NCBI RefSeq assembly: GCF_000770795.1
Contig: NZ_JRKJ01000007.1
Coordinates: 49,505 to 113,504 of the forward strand
DNA length: 64,000 nt
From: Lysobacter dokdonensis DS-58
GTDB lineage: Bacteria; Pseudomonadota; Gammaproteobacteria; Xanthomonadales; Xanthomonadaceae
Reading direction: 5' to 3'
Below the pieces are notes generated by a model that was not told where the DNA came from, ran no database searches, and was given only the letters and a program-made list of their open reading frames with translations. This document shows positions 29,566 through 38,202 of the stretch, piece by piece. The translations under genes were made by a program, and so were the position numbers. The stretch's first letter is position 1. The number at the start of each line of letters is the position of its first letter.

Positions 29566-30814
29566 AGATCGAAGACACCTTCTTCTTCAGCAAATCGCGC
29601 AGCGGGAGCCGCAGCTCGTCGAGCGTATGGTACGCGCACTGGCCGAGCGGATCGTCTCGCATCGGCACGTGCGCCTCCGCTACCGGAACGCGCAACTGGC
29701 AGGCTTCGTACAGTTCGGACAGCGTGATGTCGTCCAGGTCGCGCGCGAGCAACCACTCGCCGCTTTCCGCGCGGCTGAGCAAGCCGATCTGGCACAGCTG
29801 GCCGAGCATTTCCTGGATCATCGAATCGGTCAGCACTGGCTCCAGCGTCTGGATCTCCTGGCTGTGCAGGCCCTTGCCGTGCGCGCGCGCGACGTGGAAG
29901 CGGCCGAGCATGCGCAACAGCCCGTACATCTCGTAGCCGAGCGGCAGGCGCAGCGACACCGGTTGATAGCGGAACGAGGACATCGACGCGGCGAACGACG
30001 CGCCGAGCAGGATCGACGTCCATCCCAGGTAGATCCACACCAGGAAGATCGGCAGGAACGCGAGCGTGCCGTACACCTTGCCGTAGCTGGCGAAGTTGCC
30101 GATGAACACGCCGAGCCACAACTTCACGCCTTCGAACAGCAACGCCGCCAGGAACGCGCCGGCGAAGGCATGCCGCCACAACACCGTGCGGTGCGGGACC
30201 ACCTTGAACACGGTGGCGAAGGCGACCAGCTCGATGACGAAGGGCGTCGCGCGCACGAGCGCTTGCTCGAGGAAGCGGCCGGCGTCGGTTTCGAACAACG
30301 CCATCGCGAAGAAGCGCGACGACAACGCCAGGCTCGTCGCCGCCACCAGCGCACCGAGCGTGAACACCGTCCAGTACACCAGGAACCGAGCGAACTTCGG
30401 CCGCGCGGTGGGCACGCGCCAGATGCGGTTGAACGTCACCTCGACGCTGTTCAACGTGATCAGCAACGACACCACCAGCGCGACGATGCCCGCTGCGGTG
30501 AGTTGCCCCGCGTTCGCGGAGAACTGGCGCAGGTAGGCTTCCACCGCGCGCGCCGAGCTCGGGACGAAGTTCGAGAAGATGTAATCGACCAGGCGGTCGC
30601 GCCAGAGGTCGAACACGGGGAAGGCGGACAACACGCCGAAGCCGACGACGAACAACGGCACCAGCGCGAACACCGTCGTGTACGACAGCGCGCCGGCGGC
30701 CTGGAACAGGTTGTCGCCCATGAACCGCTGCCACAGGAAGCGGAAGAAGGTCCCCAGGCGATGGCGATCGCGCAGGTATCCCGTCCAGCGATAGAGGGTG
30801 TCCAGGGGCTCCAT
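29549..30814 (-). CDS. YihY/virulence factor BrkB family inner membrane protein
   Basis: 421 residues with about six membrane segments in the first 290 and a cytoplasmic winged-helix-like tail. The start at MEPLDTLYRWTGYLRD is chosen; the frame is open 17 codons more. The family stretch FQAAGALSYTTVFALVPLFVV is clear. It was once called RNase BN in error; the function is unknown. First of three genes (with TlpA and acyP). Confidence 0.92.
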   Translation of the reverse strand: MEPLDTLYRWTGYLRDRHRLGTFFRFLWQRFMGDNLFQAAGALSYTTVFALVPLFVVGFGVLSAFPVFDLWRDRLVDYIFSNFVPSSARAVEAYLRQFSANAGQLTAAGIVALVVSLLITLNSVEVTFNRIWRVPTARPKFARFLVYWTVFTLGALVAATSLALSSRFFAMALFETDAGRFLEQALVRATPFVIELVAFATVFKVVPHRTVLWRHAFAGAFLAALLFEGVKLWLGVFIGNFASYGKVYGTLAFLPIFLVWIYLGWTSILLGASFAASMSSFRYQPVSLRLPLGYEMYGLLRMLGRFHVARAHGKGLHSQEIQTLEPVLTDSMIQEMLGQLCQIGLLSRAESGEWLLARDLDDITLSELYEACQLRVPVAEAHVPMRDDPLGQCAYHTLDELRLPLRDLLKKKVSSIYESLE

Positions 30815-30867
30815 CGGCGAAAGCCTACCCCACCGCTCGGCTATCCTGCGCATCGGAGGTGGCATCG

Positions 30868-31458
30868 ATGCCCGAAGTACTCGTGCTCTATTACAGCCGC
30901 GGCGGCTCGGTTGCGCGCCTTGCGCGGCAGGTCGCGCGCGGGATCGAGGAAGTCGGCGGCATGTCCGCGCGCCTGCGATGCGTGCCGCCCGTGGCGCCGG
31001 TGACCGAAGTCGCCGCGCCCCCGGTACCCGACGACGGCGCGCCCTACGTCGACCGCAGGGACCTTTCCGAATGCGCCGGCCTGCTGCTCGGCAGCCCGAC
31101 GCGGTTCGGCATCATGGCCGCGCCGTTGAAGCATTTCATCGATGGCCTGGGTGCCGAATGGGCCAGCGGCACGTTGGTCGGAAAGCCTGCGGCGGTGTTC
31201 ACCTCGACCGCCACCATGCATGGCGGACAGGAAGCCACGTTGCTCTCGATGATGCTGCCCTTGCTCCACCACGGTTGCGTGATCACCGGGTTGCCCTACA
31301 CCGAGGCCGGCCTGAATTCCACGCGCACCGGCGGCACGCCCTACGGTGCGAGCCACGTCTCGGGCATGCAGGACGATCCGCGCCCGTCGGACGAGGAAGC
31401 GCAACTTGCGCGCGCGCTCGGGCGTCGCGTTGCAGAACTCGCCGCGAGGTTGGCATGA
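30868..31458 (+). CDS. wrbA: NAD(P)H:quinone oxidoreductase, WrbA type
   Basis: Flavodoxin-like FMN protein of 196 residues, reducing quinones by two electrons. FMN-binding motifs include LYYSRGGSVARLA at the start and SPTRFGIMAAPLKHFID near residue 80. The ATG at 30868 is 8 bases after GGAGG, a better fit than the GTG at 30859. It overlaps the DUF2069 gene by ATGA, a common pairing in gammaproteobacteria. Confidence 0.94.
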   Translation: MPEVLVLYYSRGGSVARLARQVARGIEEVGGMSARLRCVPPVAPVTEVAAPPVPDDGAPYVDRRDLSECAGLLLGSPTRFGIMAAPLKHFIDGLGAEWASGTLVGKPAAVFTSTATMHGGQEATLLSMMLPLLHHGCVITGLPYTEAGLNSTRTGGTPYGASHVSGMQDDPRPSDEEAQLARALGRRVAELAARLA

Positions 31459-31781
31459 GCATCGCGACGCGCGTGTTGCTCGCGGGGCTGTTCGGGCTCG
31501 TGGCGTTGTTCGTGTTCTGGTACCTGCACGAGGGCTGGCCGACGGTGGCGTGGTTCGCCGGCATCCCGTTGCTGCTGGCCGCGTTCAACTGGACGGGCCG
31601 GCAGAAGCCCGCGTTCTGGGCGGGCCTGTGCGCGCTGGGGTGGTTCTCGCACGGCGTGATGGTGGCCTGGTCGCATGCCGAGCAACGCCAGCTGGCGTTG
31701 ATCGAGATCGCACTGGCGCTGGTCGTCTTCGTCGGCGCCACGCTGCCGGGGCTGCAGGCGCGCTTCGGCGGCCGCCGCTAG
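31455..31781 (+). CDS. DUF2069 family inner membrane protein
   Basis: 108 residues, mostly hydrophobic, with three to four membrane spans (about 5-22, 30-47, 52-70, 82-100). It matches the size and context of DUF2069 proteins, which often follow wrbA. No function is known. The start codon overlaps the wrbA stop by four bases. Confidence 0.8.
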   Translation: MSIATRVLLAGLFGLVALFVFWYLHEGWPTVAWFAGIPLLLAAFNWTGRQKPAFWAGLCALGWFSHGVMVAWSHAEQRQLALIEIALALVVFVGATLPGLQARFGGRR

Positions 31782-31785
31782 CTCC

Positions 31786-31791
31786 TATAAT
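31786..31791 (+). promoter_or_regulatory. Perfect -10 box directly upstream of the asparaginase-domain gene
   Basis: A consensus TATAAT ends 8 bases before the ATG at 31800. RNA synthesis usually starts 6-8 bases past the -10, so the message would begin at or just before the start codon. No ribosome binding site lies between. The -35 region (around 31763-31768) is poor. Confidence 0.55.
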
Positions 31792-31799
31792 CGCCGCCC

Positions 31800-32285
31800 A
31801 TGGACCAGCTCTGCATCGTCACCACCGGCGGCACGATCGACAAGATCTACTTCGACGACAAGTCGGATTACCAGATCGGGGAACCGCAGATCGGCGGCAT
31901 CCTGCGTGAGCTCGGCGTCGCGTTCCAGTTCACCGTGATCCCGATCATCCGCAAGGATTCGCTGCACATCACGGCCGAGGATCGCGAGCTGATCCGCGCG
32001 ACGATCGCCGCGCAGCCGGCCAAGCACGTGCTGGTCACCCACGGCACCGACACGATGGTCGAGACGGCGCAGGTGCTGGAATCGCTGACGGACCGCACGA
32101 TCGTGCTGACGGGCGCGTTGAGCCCCGCGCGTTTCCGCGGGTCGGATGCGGAGTTCAACGTCGGCACCGCGGTGGGTGCGGTGCAATGCCTGCCGCCGGG
32201 CGTCTACATCGCGATGAACGGACGCGTGTGGGACATCCACAAGGTGCGCAAGAACGTCGCCGCGAACAAGTTCGAAGCGACTTAA
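31800..32285 (+). CDS. Single-domain asparaginase-like protein
   Basis: 161 residues, about half the length of ordinary L-asparaginases. It covers only their N-terminal domain: the catalytic Thr loop VTTGGTIDKIYFDD, the THGTDTM motif near residue 80, and a Lys in VRKNVAANK that lines up with the catalytic Lys162 of E. coli AnsB. The C-terminal domain is absent with no sign of a frameshift; the next gene overlaps the stop from the other strand. Such short forms occur in other gammaproteobacteria. Substrate unproven. Confidence 0.85.
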   Translation: MDQLCIVTTGGTIDKIYFDDKSDYQIGEPQIGGILRELGVAFQFTVIPIIRKDSLHITAEDRELIRATIAAQPAKHVLVTHGTDTMVETAQVLESLTDRTIVLTGALSPARFRGSDAEFNVGTAVGAVQCLPPGVYIAMNGRVWDIHKVRKNVAANKFEAT

Positions 32286-32833
32286 AGCATCCCGGTTTCG
32301 AGCCGCGCGGCTTCCGACATCATCGTGCGGTTCCACGGCGGGTCGAACACCAGTTCGACATCGGCTTCGTGCACCGTGGGGATCATCTCCAGCTTGCTGC
32401 GCACGTCATCCACGAGGATGTCGCCCATGCCACAGGCCGGCGCGGTCAGCGTCATCTTGATCTCGACATCGCGCAGGCCGTCCTCGCGCGCGCGGACCGT
32501 CGCTTCGTACACCAGCCCCAGGTCGACGACGTTGATCGGGATCTCCGGGTCGAAGCACGTGCGCAATTGCTTCCACACCAGCTTCTCGACGTCCTCGTCG
32601 GTGGCGCCCGCCGACAGCTCGAGCGGCTCGGGCGGTTCCTTGCCGATGGCGTCGGCATCCTTGCCCGCGACGCGGAACAGGTTGCCTTCGACGAACACCG
32701 TGTAGCTGCCGCCGAGCGCCTGCGTGATGTAGCCGATGCTGCCCGCGGGCAGCGTGACCTGCTCGCCCTGCGGGACGAGGACGACGTCGCAATCGCGCTC
32801 GAAGCGCACGGGTTCGCTGCTGCGGGAATACAT
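32282..32833 (-). CDS. sufT: SufT-type Fe-S cluster assembly protein
   Basis: 183 residues. A beta-rich N-terminal part (about 1-85) precedes a DUF59/MIP18 domain with EIPINVVDLGLVYEA and the conserved LTAPACGMGDILVDDV (Cys near residue 138). SufT helps maturation of iron-sulfur proteins. It stands alone here, away from any suf cluster. The stop codon overlaps the stop of the convergent asparaginase gene in TTAA. Confidence 0.9.
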   Translation of the reverse strand: MYSRSSEPVRFERDCDVVLVPQGEQVTLPAGSIGYITQALGGSYTVFVEGNLFRVAGKDADAIGKEPPEPLELSAGATDEDVEKLVWKQLRTCFDPEIPINVVDLGLVYEATVRAREDGLRDVEIKMTLTAPACGMGDILVDDVRSKLEMIPTVHEADVELVFDPPWNRTMMSEAARLETGML

Positions 32834-32927
32834 GCCGGGAACGTGGGGGCGTGCGGCGTGCGCCGCAAGGCCGTGCATTCTAGGCGTTCGGGCCCCGGTA
32901 TGCTGTGCGATCACGCAGGGGAGCCCG

Positions 32928-33341
32928 ATGTCGACGCAGGGGATCGCACATTCACGCTGGTTCGGGGCCGCGCTGGCCCTGGTGGGCAGCGGCGGCGTGG
33001 CGGCGGCGTGGGTCGCCGTGTCGATGGTGACCGCGTCGCAATGCGGGTGGATGGCGGTCGTCGCCGCGCTCGATGCAGCCTTCCTTCTGCGCCTGGCCCG
33101 CGCGCCGCGCGGACTGGCGCGGATGGCGATCGGGGTCGGTGCCACGATCCTCGCGGTTGCGCTCGCCCAATGGGGCATCGTGTCGGCGCATCTGTCGGGA
33201 ATGCTCGGGCTCGGCTTCGCGGACACGATGGGCAAGCTCGGGCCCTCGCTCGCATGGACGCTCACGACCCTGGCGAACTCGCCGGCCGACTGGGCGTGGA
33301 TCGGCGCCGGTCTGGTCGTCGCGGCCTTCGCCTCGCGCTGA
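32928..33341 (+). CDS. Small membrane protein of unknown function
   Basis: 137 residues with four hydrophobic segments (roughly 13-33, 40-55, 63-85, 112-135). A ribosome binding site AGGGGAG lies 5 bases before the ATG. I do not recognise the family. It stands alone, divergent from sufT (94-base gap) and convergent with the MocR gene (5-base gap). Confidence 0.7.
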   Translation: MSTQGIAHSRWFGAALALVGSGGVAAAWVAVSMVTASQCGWMAVVAALDAAFLLRLARAPRGLARMAIGVGATILAVALAQWGIVSAHLSGMLGLGFADTMGKLGPSLAWTLTTLANSPADWAWIGAGLVVAAFASR

Positions 33342-33346
33342 GGCGC

Positions 33347-34786
33347 TCACGCGTACGCGCGGTCGAGCACCTGTTCGAACAACGGCATCGCCTCGCGGAT
33401 CTGGGCCGGCGACAGGCCGCAGAATCCCATCAGCAACCCCGCGCGCTGCGGGCGGCGCAGGTAGTGCGGGCGGATCGTGTACAGCCCAAGGCCGATCGAT
33501 TCGCCGTGCGCGAGGATCGCATCGAGCGCCGCGTCGGGCTGGTCCTTCAGCCACACGACCAGGTGCATCCCGGCGTGCGAGTCGTTGATCTCCAGGCGTC
33601 CTTTTCCGACCGCGCGCAACCCGTCGAGCAACGCCGTGCGCCGTTCCAGCAACGTGCGTGAACTACGCCGCAGGTGGCGTTCGAATCCGCCGCCCGCCAT
33701 GAACCGCGCCAGCGCCGCCTGCTCGATCGCCGAGCTGCCGAAATCCTGCGCCCACTTCGCGGTGACGAGGTCGTCGCGCAAGGCCGGCGGCATCACGACG
33801 TAGCCCAGCCGCAGCGACGGAAACAACGTCTTCGAGAACGTGCCGACGTACAACACGCGCCCGTCGCGATCCAGCGAACGCAGCGCCGCGAGCGGTTGCG
33901 TGTCGTAGCGGAATTCGCCGTCGTAGTCGTCCTCGAGGATCCAGCAATCCTGCATGCGCGCGTACTGCAACAGCTCGAGGCGTCGCGCGAGCGACAACAC
34001 CGAGCCGCCGGGGAATTGATGCGACGGCGTGACGCAGATCAATCGCGGTGCATCGACCGGCAGGCGATCCGGCCGCATTCCATCGCCGTCGACATCCGCG
34101 CCATGCAAGCGCGCGCCGTGGATCTGCAACACCTTGCGCAGCGCGAAGTACTGCGGTTCTTCGACCACCGCCATGTCGCCGGCGTCGAGCAACACGCGTG
34201 CGGCCAGCGACACGGCTTGTTGCGTCCCGCCGACGACGAGGACGTCTTCGGGCACGGCCTGCACGCCGCGGCGGCGCGCCAGGTAATCGCAGATCGCTTC
34301 GCGCAACGCGGGCACGCCTTGCGGATCGGGATAGTCGGGCGCGGTGTACGCCGCGGCGTGCGCGAGTTCGCGTGCCCACGCGGTGGTGAGCGCGGGGTTG
34401 ATCAGCGGCAGGCCGTACTGGAACGAGTAACGCACCGATGCGCGCGGCTTGTTGCGCAGCAGGCGGCGGATGTCGGCGTTGCGTGCGCGACGCGCATACG
34501 CGGTCTGCGGTGGCGCGATGGTCGCAGGCGCATCGTTGGCCGCTTCGGCCATCAGGGGCGCGGCGACGAAACTCCCGGACCCCACGCGCGCCGCCATGAA
34601 GCCTTCGGCACGCAGTTGCTCGTAGGCAGTCAGCACGGTGTTGCGCGACAGGCCGAGGTCGCGCGCCAGCGCTCGCGTCGGCGGCAAGCGGCTGCCCTGC
34701 CCGAGCCGGCCGCCGGCGAGCGCCGTCTTCAGGGCGCGGGTGAGCTGCGCATGCAGGGGTCCGCGTCCGTCGAGTTGCAGGTGCAT
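33347..34786 (-). CDS. MocR/PdxR-family transcriptional regulator with aminotransferase-like domain
   Basis: 479 residues: an N-terminal GntR-type winged helix (about 1-75; LPPTRALARDLGLSRNTVLTAYEQL) and a fold-type I aminotransferase domain. The PLP-binding Lys is present (Lys319 in GTFSKTLFP), as is the Asp of EDDYDGEFRY. Such proteins sense PLP or amino compounds and act on the adjacent divergent gene. Here that is a membrane protein cassette rather than a pdx gene, so the regulated function is open. The 107-base divergent gap carries repeats (see 34801-34874). Confidence 0.93.
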   Translation of the reverse strand: MHLQLDGRGPLHAQLTRALKTALAGGRLGQGSRLPPTRALARDLGLSRNTVLTAYEQLRAEGFMAARVGSGSFVAAPLMAEAANDAPATIAPPQTAYARRARNADIRRLLRNKPRASVRYSFQYGLPLINPALTTAWARELAHAAAYTAPDYPDPQGVPALREAICDYLARRRGVQAVPEDVLVVGGTQQAVSLAARVLLDAGDMAVVEEPQYFALRKVLQIHGARLHGADVDGDGMRPDRLPVDAPRLICVTPSHQFPGGSVLSLARRLELLQYARMQDCWILEDDYDGEFRYDTQPLAALRSLDRDGRVLYVGTFSKTLFPSLRLGYVVMPPALRDDLVTAKWAQDFGSSAIEQAALARFMAGGGFERHLRRSSRTLLERRTALLDGLRAVGKGRLEINDSHAGMHLVVWLKDQPDAALDAILAHGESIGLGLYTIRPHYLRRPQRAGLLMGFCGLSPAQIREAMPLFEQVLDRAYA

Positions 34787-34800
34787 GGCCGGTCTCCAGG

Positions 34801-34874
34801 GGAATGGCCCCATTCCGGGCCGGTCGATTGGCCCTTGCCAGTGCCAATCCACGGGCGTGTGATGAGGCCAATCC
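34801..34874. promoter_or_regulatory. Repeats in the MocR divergent promoter (candidate operator)
   Basis: The gap contains a perfect palindrome GGAATGG-CC-CCATTCC (34801-34816), an inverted pair ATTGGC (34827-34832) and GCCAAT (34843-34848), and a direct repeat GCCAATCC at 34843 and 34867, 24 bases apart. MocR-type regulators usually bind spaced direct repeats plus an inverted copy near their own promoter. Binding is inferred. Confidence 0.5.
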
Positions 34875-34893
34875 TGCCTGCCCGAGGCCCGCC

Positions 34894-35409
34894 ATGCACG
34901 TTCGCCCCGCTTGGTCCCCCTCCCCGACCCTCGCCCCGACCCCGCGCGCGTGGCCGGCCTGGGCGGTCGTCGCCCTCGGCGGCAGCGCGCTCGCACTCGC
35001 CGACCTGGGGTTCGTGTCGGTGTACTGGTTCCTGCATTCGGGCGTCGCGCCGGTGCGGATCGGCCAAGGCATCGCGTCGTGGGTCGTCGGCTCGCAGGCG
35101 GCGCATGCCGGCGGGCTCGATGCGGCGATCGCGGGCGCGTTGCTCTATTGCGCGACGGTGGCGGCGATGGTCGCCGGCTACATGCGCATCGCCGCGCGCT
35201 GGCCGCGATTGCATGCGCGCGCATGGTTCGCGGGCACGGTGTACGGCATCGCGATGTATGGGCTGTTGTTCGAAGTGCTCGTGCCGTATGTCTCCGCGGC
35301 GAGCGTCGGCAACGGACACGCGCCGGTGTCGTGGACGCTCGCCTGCCTCGTCTCGTATGCCGGCATCGGCATCGGATGCGCCGCCATCGCCCGCTCGCAA
35401 GCGCGCTGA
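34894..35409 (+). CDS. Four-span membrane protein, paralogue A
   Basis: 171 residues with four hydrophobic segments (about 23-45, 72-95, 105-127, 140-163). It is clearly related to the protein at 35967-36458: both share VAPVRI.Q.IA after the first span and similar spacing of spans. GAGG stands 6 bases before the ATG. Family not recognised; position divergent from the MocR regulator makes it a likely target. Confidence 0.72.
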   Translation: MHVRPAWSPSPTLAPTPRAWPAWAVVALGGSALALADLGFVSVYWFLHSGVAPVRIGQGIASWVVGSQAAHAGGLDAAIAGALLYCATVAAMVAGYMRIAARWPRLHARAWFAGTVYGIAMYGLLFEVLVPYVSAASVGNGHAPVSWTLACLVSYAGIGIGCAAIARSQAR

Positions 35410-35511
35410 TTGGTTCCCCCGCGTACCGTGCAGGCGGTGCTCGCGCAGCAGACCATCGACACCAAGCATGCGTCCACCCGGCGAGCCGTTCGCCGGATTC
35501 GGAGAACAGCC

Positions 35512-35970
35512 ATGACGCATGCAACCCGCTTGGCGATGGCGCTGTGCACGCTCGCCCTCGCACCTGCGGCCCTCGCGGGCAACGACAAATGCAAGGACAT
35601 CCACGCCGACATGACCGAGATCCGCGTGACCACCGGATGCGATGCCGGTGAACCGTCCTGTTTCCTCGGCGAAGTCGACGGCAACCACGGGTTCCGCGGC
35701 ACCACCCATTTCCGCGCCAACAGCGGCGGCACGCCCGCATCGGGTTCGCCCGAATGGTCGCCCTACGCGGGCAGTTTCCGCTACGAGTTGCGCGACGGCA
35801 CGCTGACGATGGTCGAAGCCGGCCTCACCGGCAAAGGCCAGGTGCTCGCGCACCACGAAGTGGTGTCTGGCACGGGCCGTTACGAAAACGCCACCGGCAA
35901 CCTCTTCGTGTTCGGCACGACGGGCCCTGTGGTCACCACGCAAATCACCGGGACGATCTGCACGCAATGA
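35512..35970 (+). CDS. Secreted protein, possible allene-oxide-cyclase/dirigent-like barrel
   Basis: 152 residues with a signal peptide (MTHATRLAMALCTLALAPAALA, cut near residue 22). The mature part is short-stranded and Gly/Thr-rich, with GTGRYENATG near residue 125, a motif seen in small beta-barrels of the AOC/dirigent type. It has four Cys (at about 27, 43, 50 and near the end), so disulfides are possible. GGAG lies 7 bases before the ATG. The stop overlaps the next start by ATGA. Confidence 0.68.
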   Translation: MTHATRLAMALCTLALAPAALAGNDKCKDIHADMTEIRVTTGCDAGEPSCFLGEVDGNHGFRGTTHFRANSGGTPASGSPEWSPYAGSFRYELRDGTLTMVEAGLTGKGQVLAHHEVVSGTGRYENATGNLFVFGTTGPVVTTQITGTICTQ

Positions 35971-36458
35971 ACACCGCGCACGCCGCTTCGCGATCCGCCC
36001 CGCCGCGTTTCCGCCTGCCCCGCGTCGCGCTCGGCGCGCTGGCGGTGGGAACATTCGATCTCGTTTTCGCCTGCGCGTGGTGGGCGGTCGCAGCGAAGGT
36101 GGCGCCCGTGCGCATCTTCCAGTCGATCGCCGCCGGGCTGTACGGCGATGCGAGCTTCGACGGCGGCGTGCGCACCGCGACGATCGGCGTGATCGCGCAC
36201 TACTTCATCGCCGCGTGCATGGTGCTCGCCTATGCGCTGGCCGCCTCGCGTTTACCGACGCTCATTCGGTTCCCCTGGCGTTGGGGCGCGGCGTACGGGC
36301 TGGTCCTGTACGCGGCGATGAATTTCGTCGTCGTGCCGTTGTCGGCCGCGGGGCCCGCGCCGGTGCGGCCGGCGTGGATGATCGCGAGCGTCATGGTGCA
36401 CGCGATCATCGGCATCGCGTGCGCGTTCATCGCACGCGGTGCGCTACGGGATCAGTGA
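35967..36458 (+). CDS. Four-span membrane protein, paralogue B
   Basis: 163 residues, four membrane segments (about 20-42, 68-90, 98-115, 132-155), with VAPVRIFQSIAAGLYG matching paralogue A. Co-translated with the secreted barrel-like protein by an ATGA overlap. Its last 7 bases overlap the end of pntB on the other strand. Function unknown; pairing with a secreted protein suggests a joint envelope role. Confidence 0.75.
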   Translation: MNTAHAASRSAPPRFRLPRVALGALAVGTFDLVFACAWWAVAAKVAPVRIFQSIAAGLYGDASFDGGVRTATIGVIAHYFIAACMVLAYALAASRLPTLIRFPWRWGAAYGLVLYAAMNFVVVPLSAAGPAPVRPAWMIASVMVHAIIGIACAFIARGALRDQ

Positions 36459-37876
36459 CCGCCGCCGTCGAGCGCCTTGAGCTCGCTGACCAGCGCACTC
36501 GCCATTTCCGCGCCGTCGCCGTAGAGCATTCGCGTGTTGTCGGCGTAGAAGAGCGCGTTCTCGATGCCGGCGAAGCCCGTGCCCTTGCCGCGCTTGATGA
36601 CGATGGTCTGCTTCGAGTTGTTCACGTCGAGGATCGGCATGCCGTAGATCGGCGAGGCCGGGTCGGTCTTCGCGACGGGGTTGACGACGTCGTTTGCGCC
36701 GATCACCAGCGAGACGTCGGTGTTCGGGAATTCCGGATTGATGTCGTCCATGTCGGCGATGAGGTCGTACGGCACGCCGGCTTCGGCGAGCAGCACGTTC
36801 ATGTGGCCGGGCATGCGGCCGGCGACGGGATGGATCGCGAACTTCACCTTCACGCCGCGCGCGATGAGGCGCTGCGTGAGTTCCCAGATCTTGTGCTGCG
36901 CCTGCGCCACCGCCATGCCGTAGCCGGGGACGATCACCACGCGCTCGGCGTAGGCCATCATCGCGGCGACGTCGGCCGCTTCGATCGGCTTCTGCGCGCC
37001 GGAGATTTCCTGCGCCTGCGCACCGCCGCCGCCGAAGTTCGAGAACAGCACGTTGGTGATCTTGCGGTTCATCGCCTTCGCCATCAGGCGCGTAAGCAGC
37101 ATGCCGGCCGCGCCGACCATCGTGCCGGCGATGATCAGGGCCTGGTTGCCGAGCACGTAGCCCTCGAACGCCACGGCCAGGCCGGTGAATGCGTTGTAGA
37201 GCGAAATGACGACGGGCATGTCCGCGCCGCCGATGGGGAGCGTCATCAGCACGCCGACGAGGAGTGCGCACGCGAAGAATGCCAGGAGCGCCAGGCCGAC
37301 GAGCTGGAACCCTTCGAACCCCCACTCCATGCGTCCCCACACCACGACCGCGCCAAGCACGACGGCGGCGATGAAGACGAGCGCGTTGAACGCTTGCTGC
37401 CCCGGGAACGTGTACCGCTTGTCCATGCGCCCGTCGAGCTTCGCCCACGCGATGATCGAACCCGTCAGCGAAACCGCACCGATCAGCGAACCCACGACGG
37501 CGAGGACGACGTGCGGATAGGTCAGGCTCCCATCGTTGCCGCGCGAGAGTTCCACGAAACCGATCGCCGCGGCCGACCCGCCGCCCATGCCGTTGAACAA
37601 CGCGACCATCTGCGGCATGTCGGTGATCGCCACGCGTTTGCCCCACACCCACGCACCGACGGTGCCGAGCACGAGCGCGACGACGATCAGCGCCATGTTG
37701 TGCAGGCCGGGCAACAGGAACGTCGCCACGGTCGCGATCACCATGCCCACGCCCGCCCACTGGATGCCGCTGCGCGCGGTCACCGGCGAGGCCATGCGTT
37801 GCAGTCCGAGGAGGAACAACGTGGCGGCGACGAGATAGCTCGTGGCGGCGAGCAGCCCCTGCCAGGACGCCATCAC
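36452..37876 (-). CDS. pntB: NAD(P) transhydrogenase subunit beta
   Basis: 474-residue proton-translocating transhydrogenase subunit: eight to nine membrane spans (residues 1-270) followed by the NADP-binding domain III with VIVPGYGMAVAQAQHKIWEL and GANDVVNPVAKTDPASPI. It exchanges hydride between NADH and NADP using the proton gradient. It overlaps pntAB by ATGA. Its partner pntAA is not adjacent but 1.55 kb beyond pntAB, past an operon on the other strand. Confidence 0.97.
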   Translation of the reverse strand: MMASWQGLLAATSYLVAATLFLLGLQRMASPVTARSGIQWAGVGMVIATVATFLLPGLHNMALIVVALVLGTVGAWVWGKRVAITDMPQMVALFNGMGGGSAAAIGFVELSRGNDGSLTYPHVVLAVVGSLIGAVSLTGSIIAWAKLDGRMDKRYTFPGQQAFNALVFIAAVVLGAVVVWGRMEWGFEGFQLVGLALLAFFACALLVGVLMTLPIGGADMPVVISLYNAFTGLAVAFEGYVLGNQALIIAGTMVGAAGMLLTRLMAKAMNRKITNVLFSNFGGGGAQAQEISGAQKPIEAADVAAMMAYAERVVIVPGYGMAVAQAQHKIWELTQRLIARGVKVKFAIHPVAGRMPGHMNVLLAEAGVPYDLIADMDDINPEFPNTDVSLVIGANDVVNPVAKTDPASPIYGMPILDVNNSKQTIVIKRGKGTGFAGIENALFYADNTRMLYGDGAEMASALVSELKALDGGGH

Positions 37877-38175
37877 GGCTTGGGCTCCGGCTTCTTGCTG
37901 GCCTTGAACATGTCCAGCATGCGCTCGGTGACCACGTAGCCACCGGCCGCGTTCCCCGCGCCCAGCAACACCGCGAGGAAACCGATGGCCTTCTCCAGCG
38001 TCGTGTCCGCGTGGCCGAGGACCACCATCGCACCGATGAGCACGATGCCGTGGATGAAGTTGGAGCCCGACATCAGCGGCGTATGCAGGATCACCGGGAC
38101 CCGGGAAATGATCACGTGGCCCGCGATGGCGGCCAGCATGAAGATGTACAGCACCACGAACCCGTCCGCCGCCAT
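37873..38175 (-). CDS. pntAB: NAD(P) transhydrogenase subunit alpha, membrane part
   Basis: 100 residues with three to four membrane spans (from FVVLYIFMLAAIAGHVIISRV), the membrane part (subunit alpha part 2) of a three-gene transhydrogenase. The start at 38175 gives MAADGFVVLY; the upstream open frame is antisense to the sigma gene. Its own promoter is visible at 38203-38230. Confidence 0.95.
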   Translation of the reverse strand: MAADGFVVLYIFMLAAIAGHVIISRVPVILHTPLMSGSNFIHGIVLIGAMVVLGHADTTLEKAIGFLAVLLGAGNAAGGYVVTERMLDMFKASKKPEPKP

Positions 38176-38202
38176 GCCCTGCCCCCGTCGTCGTGTCGGG
38201 CC

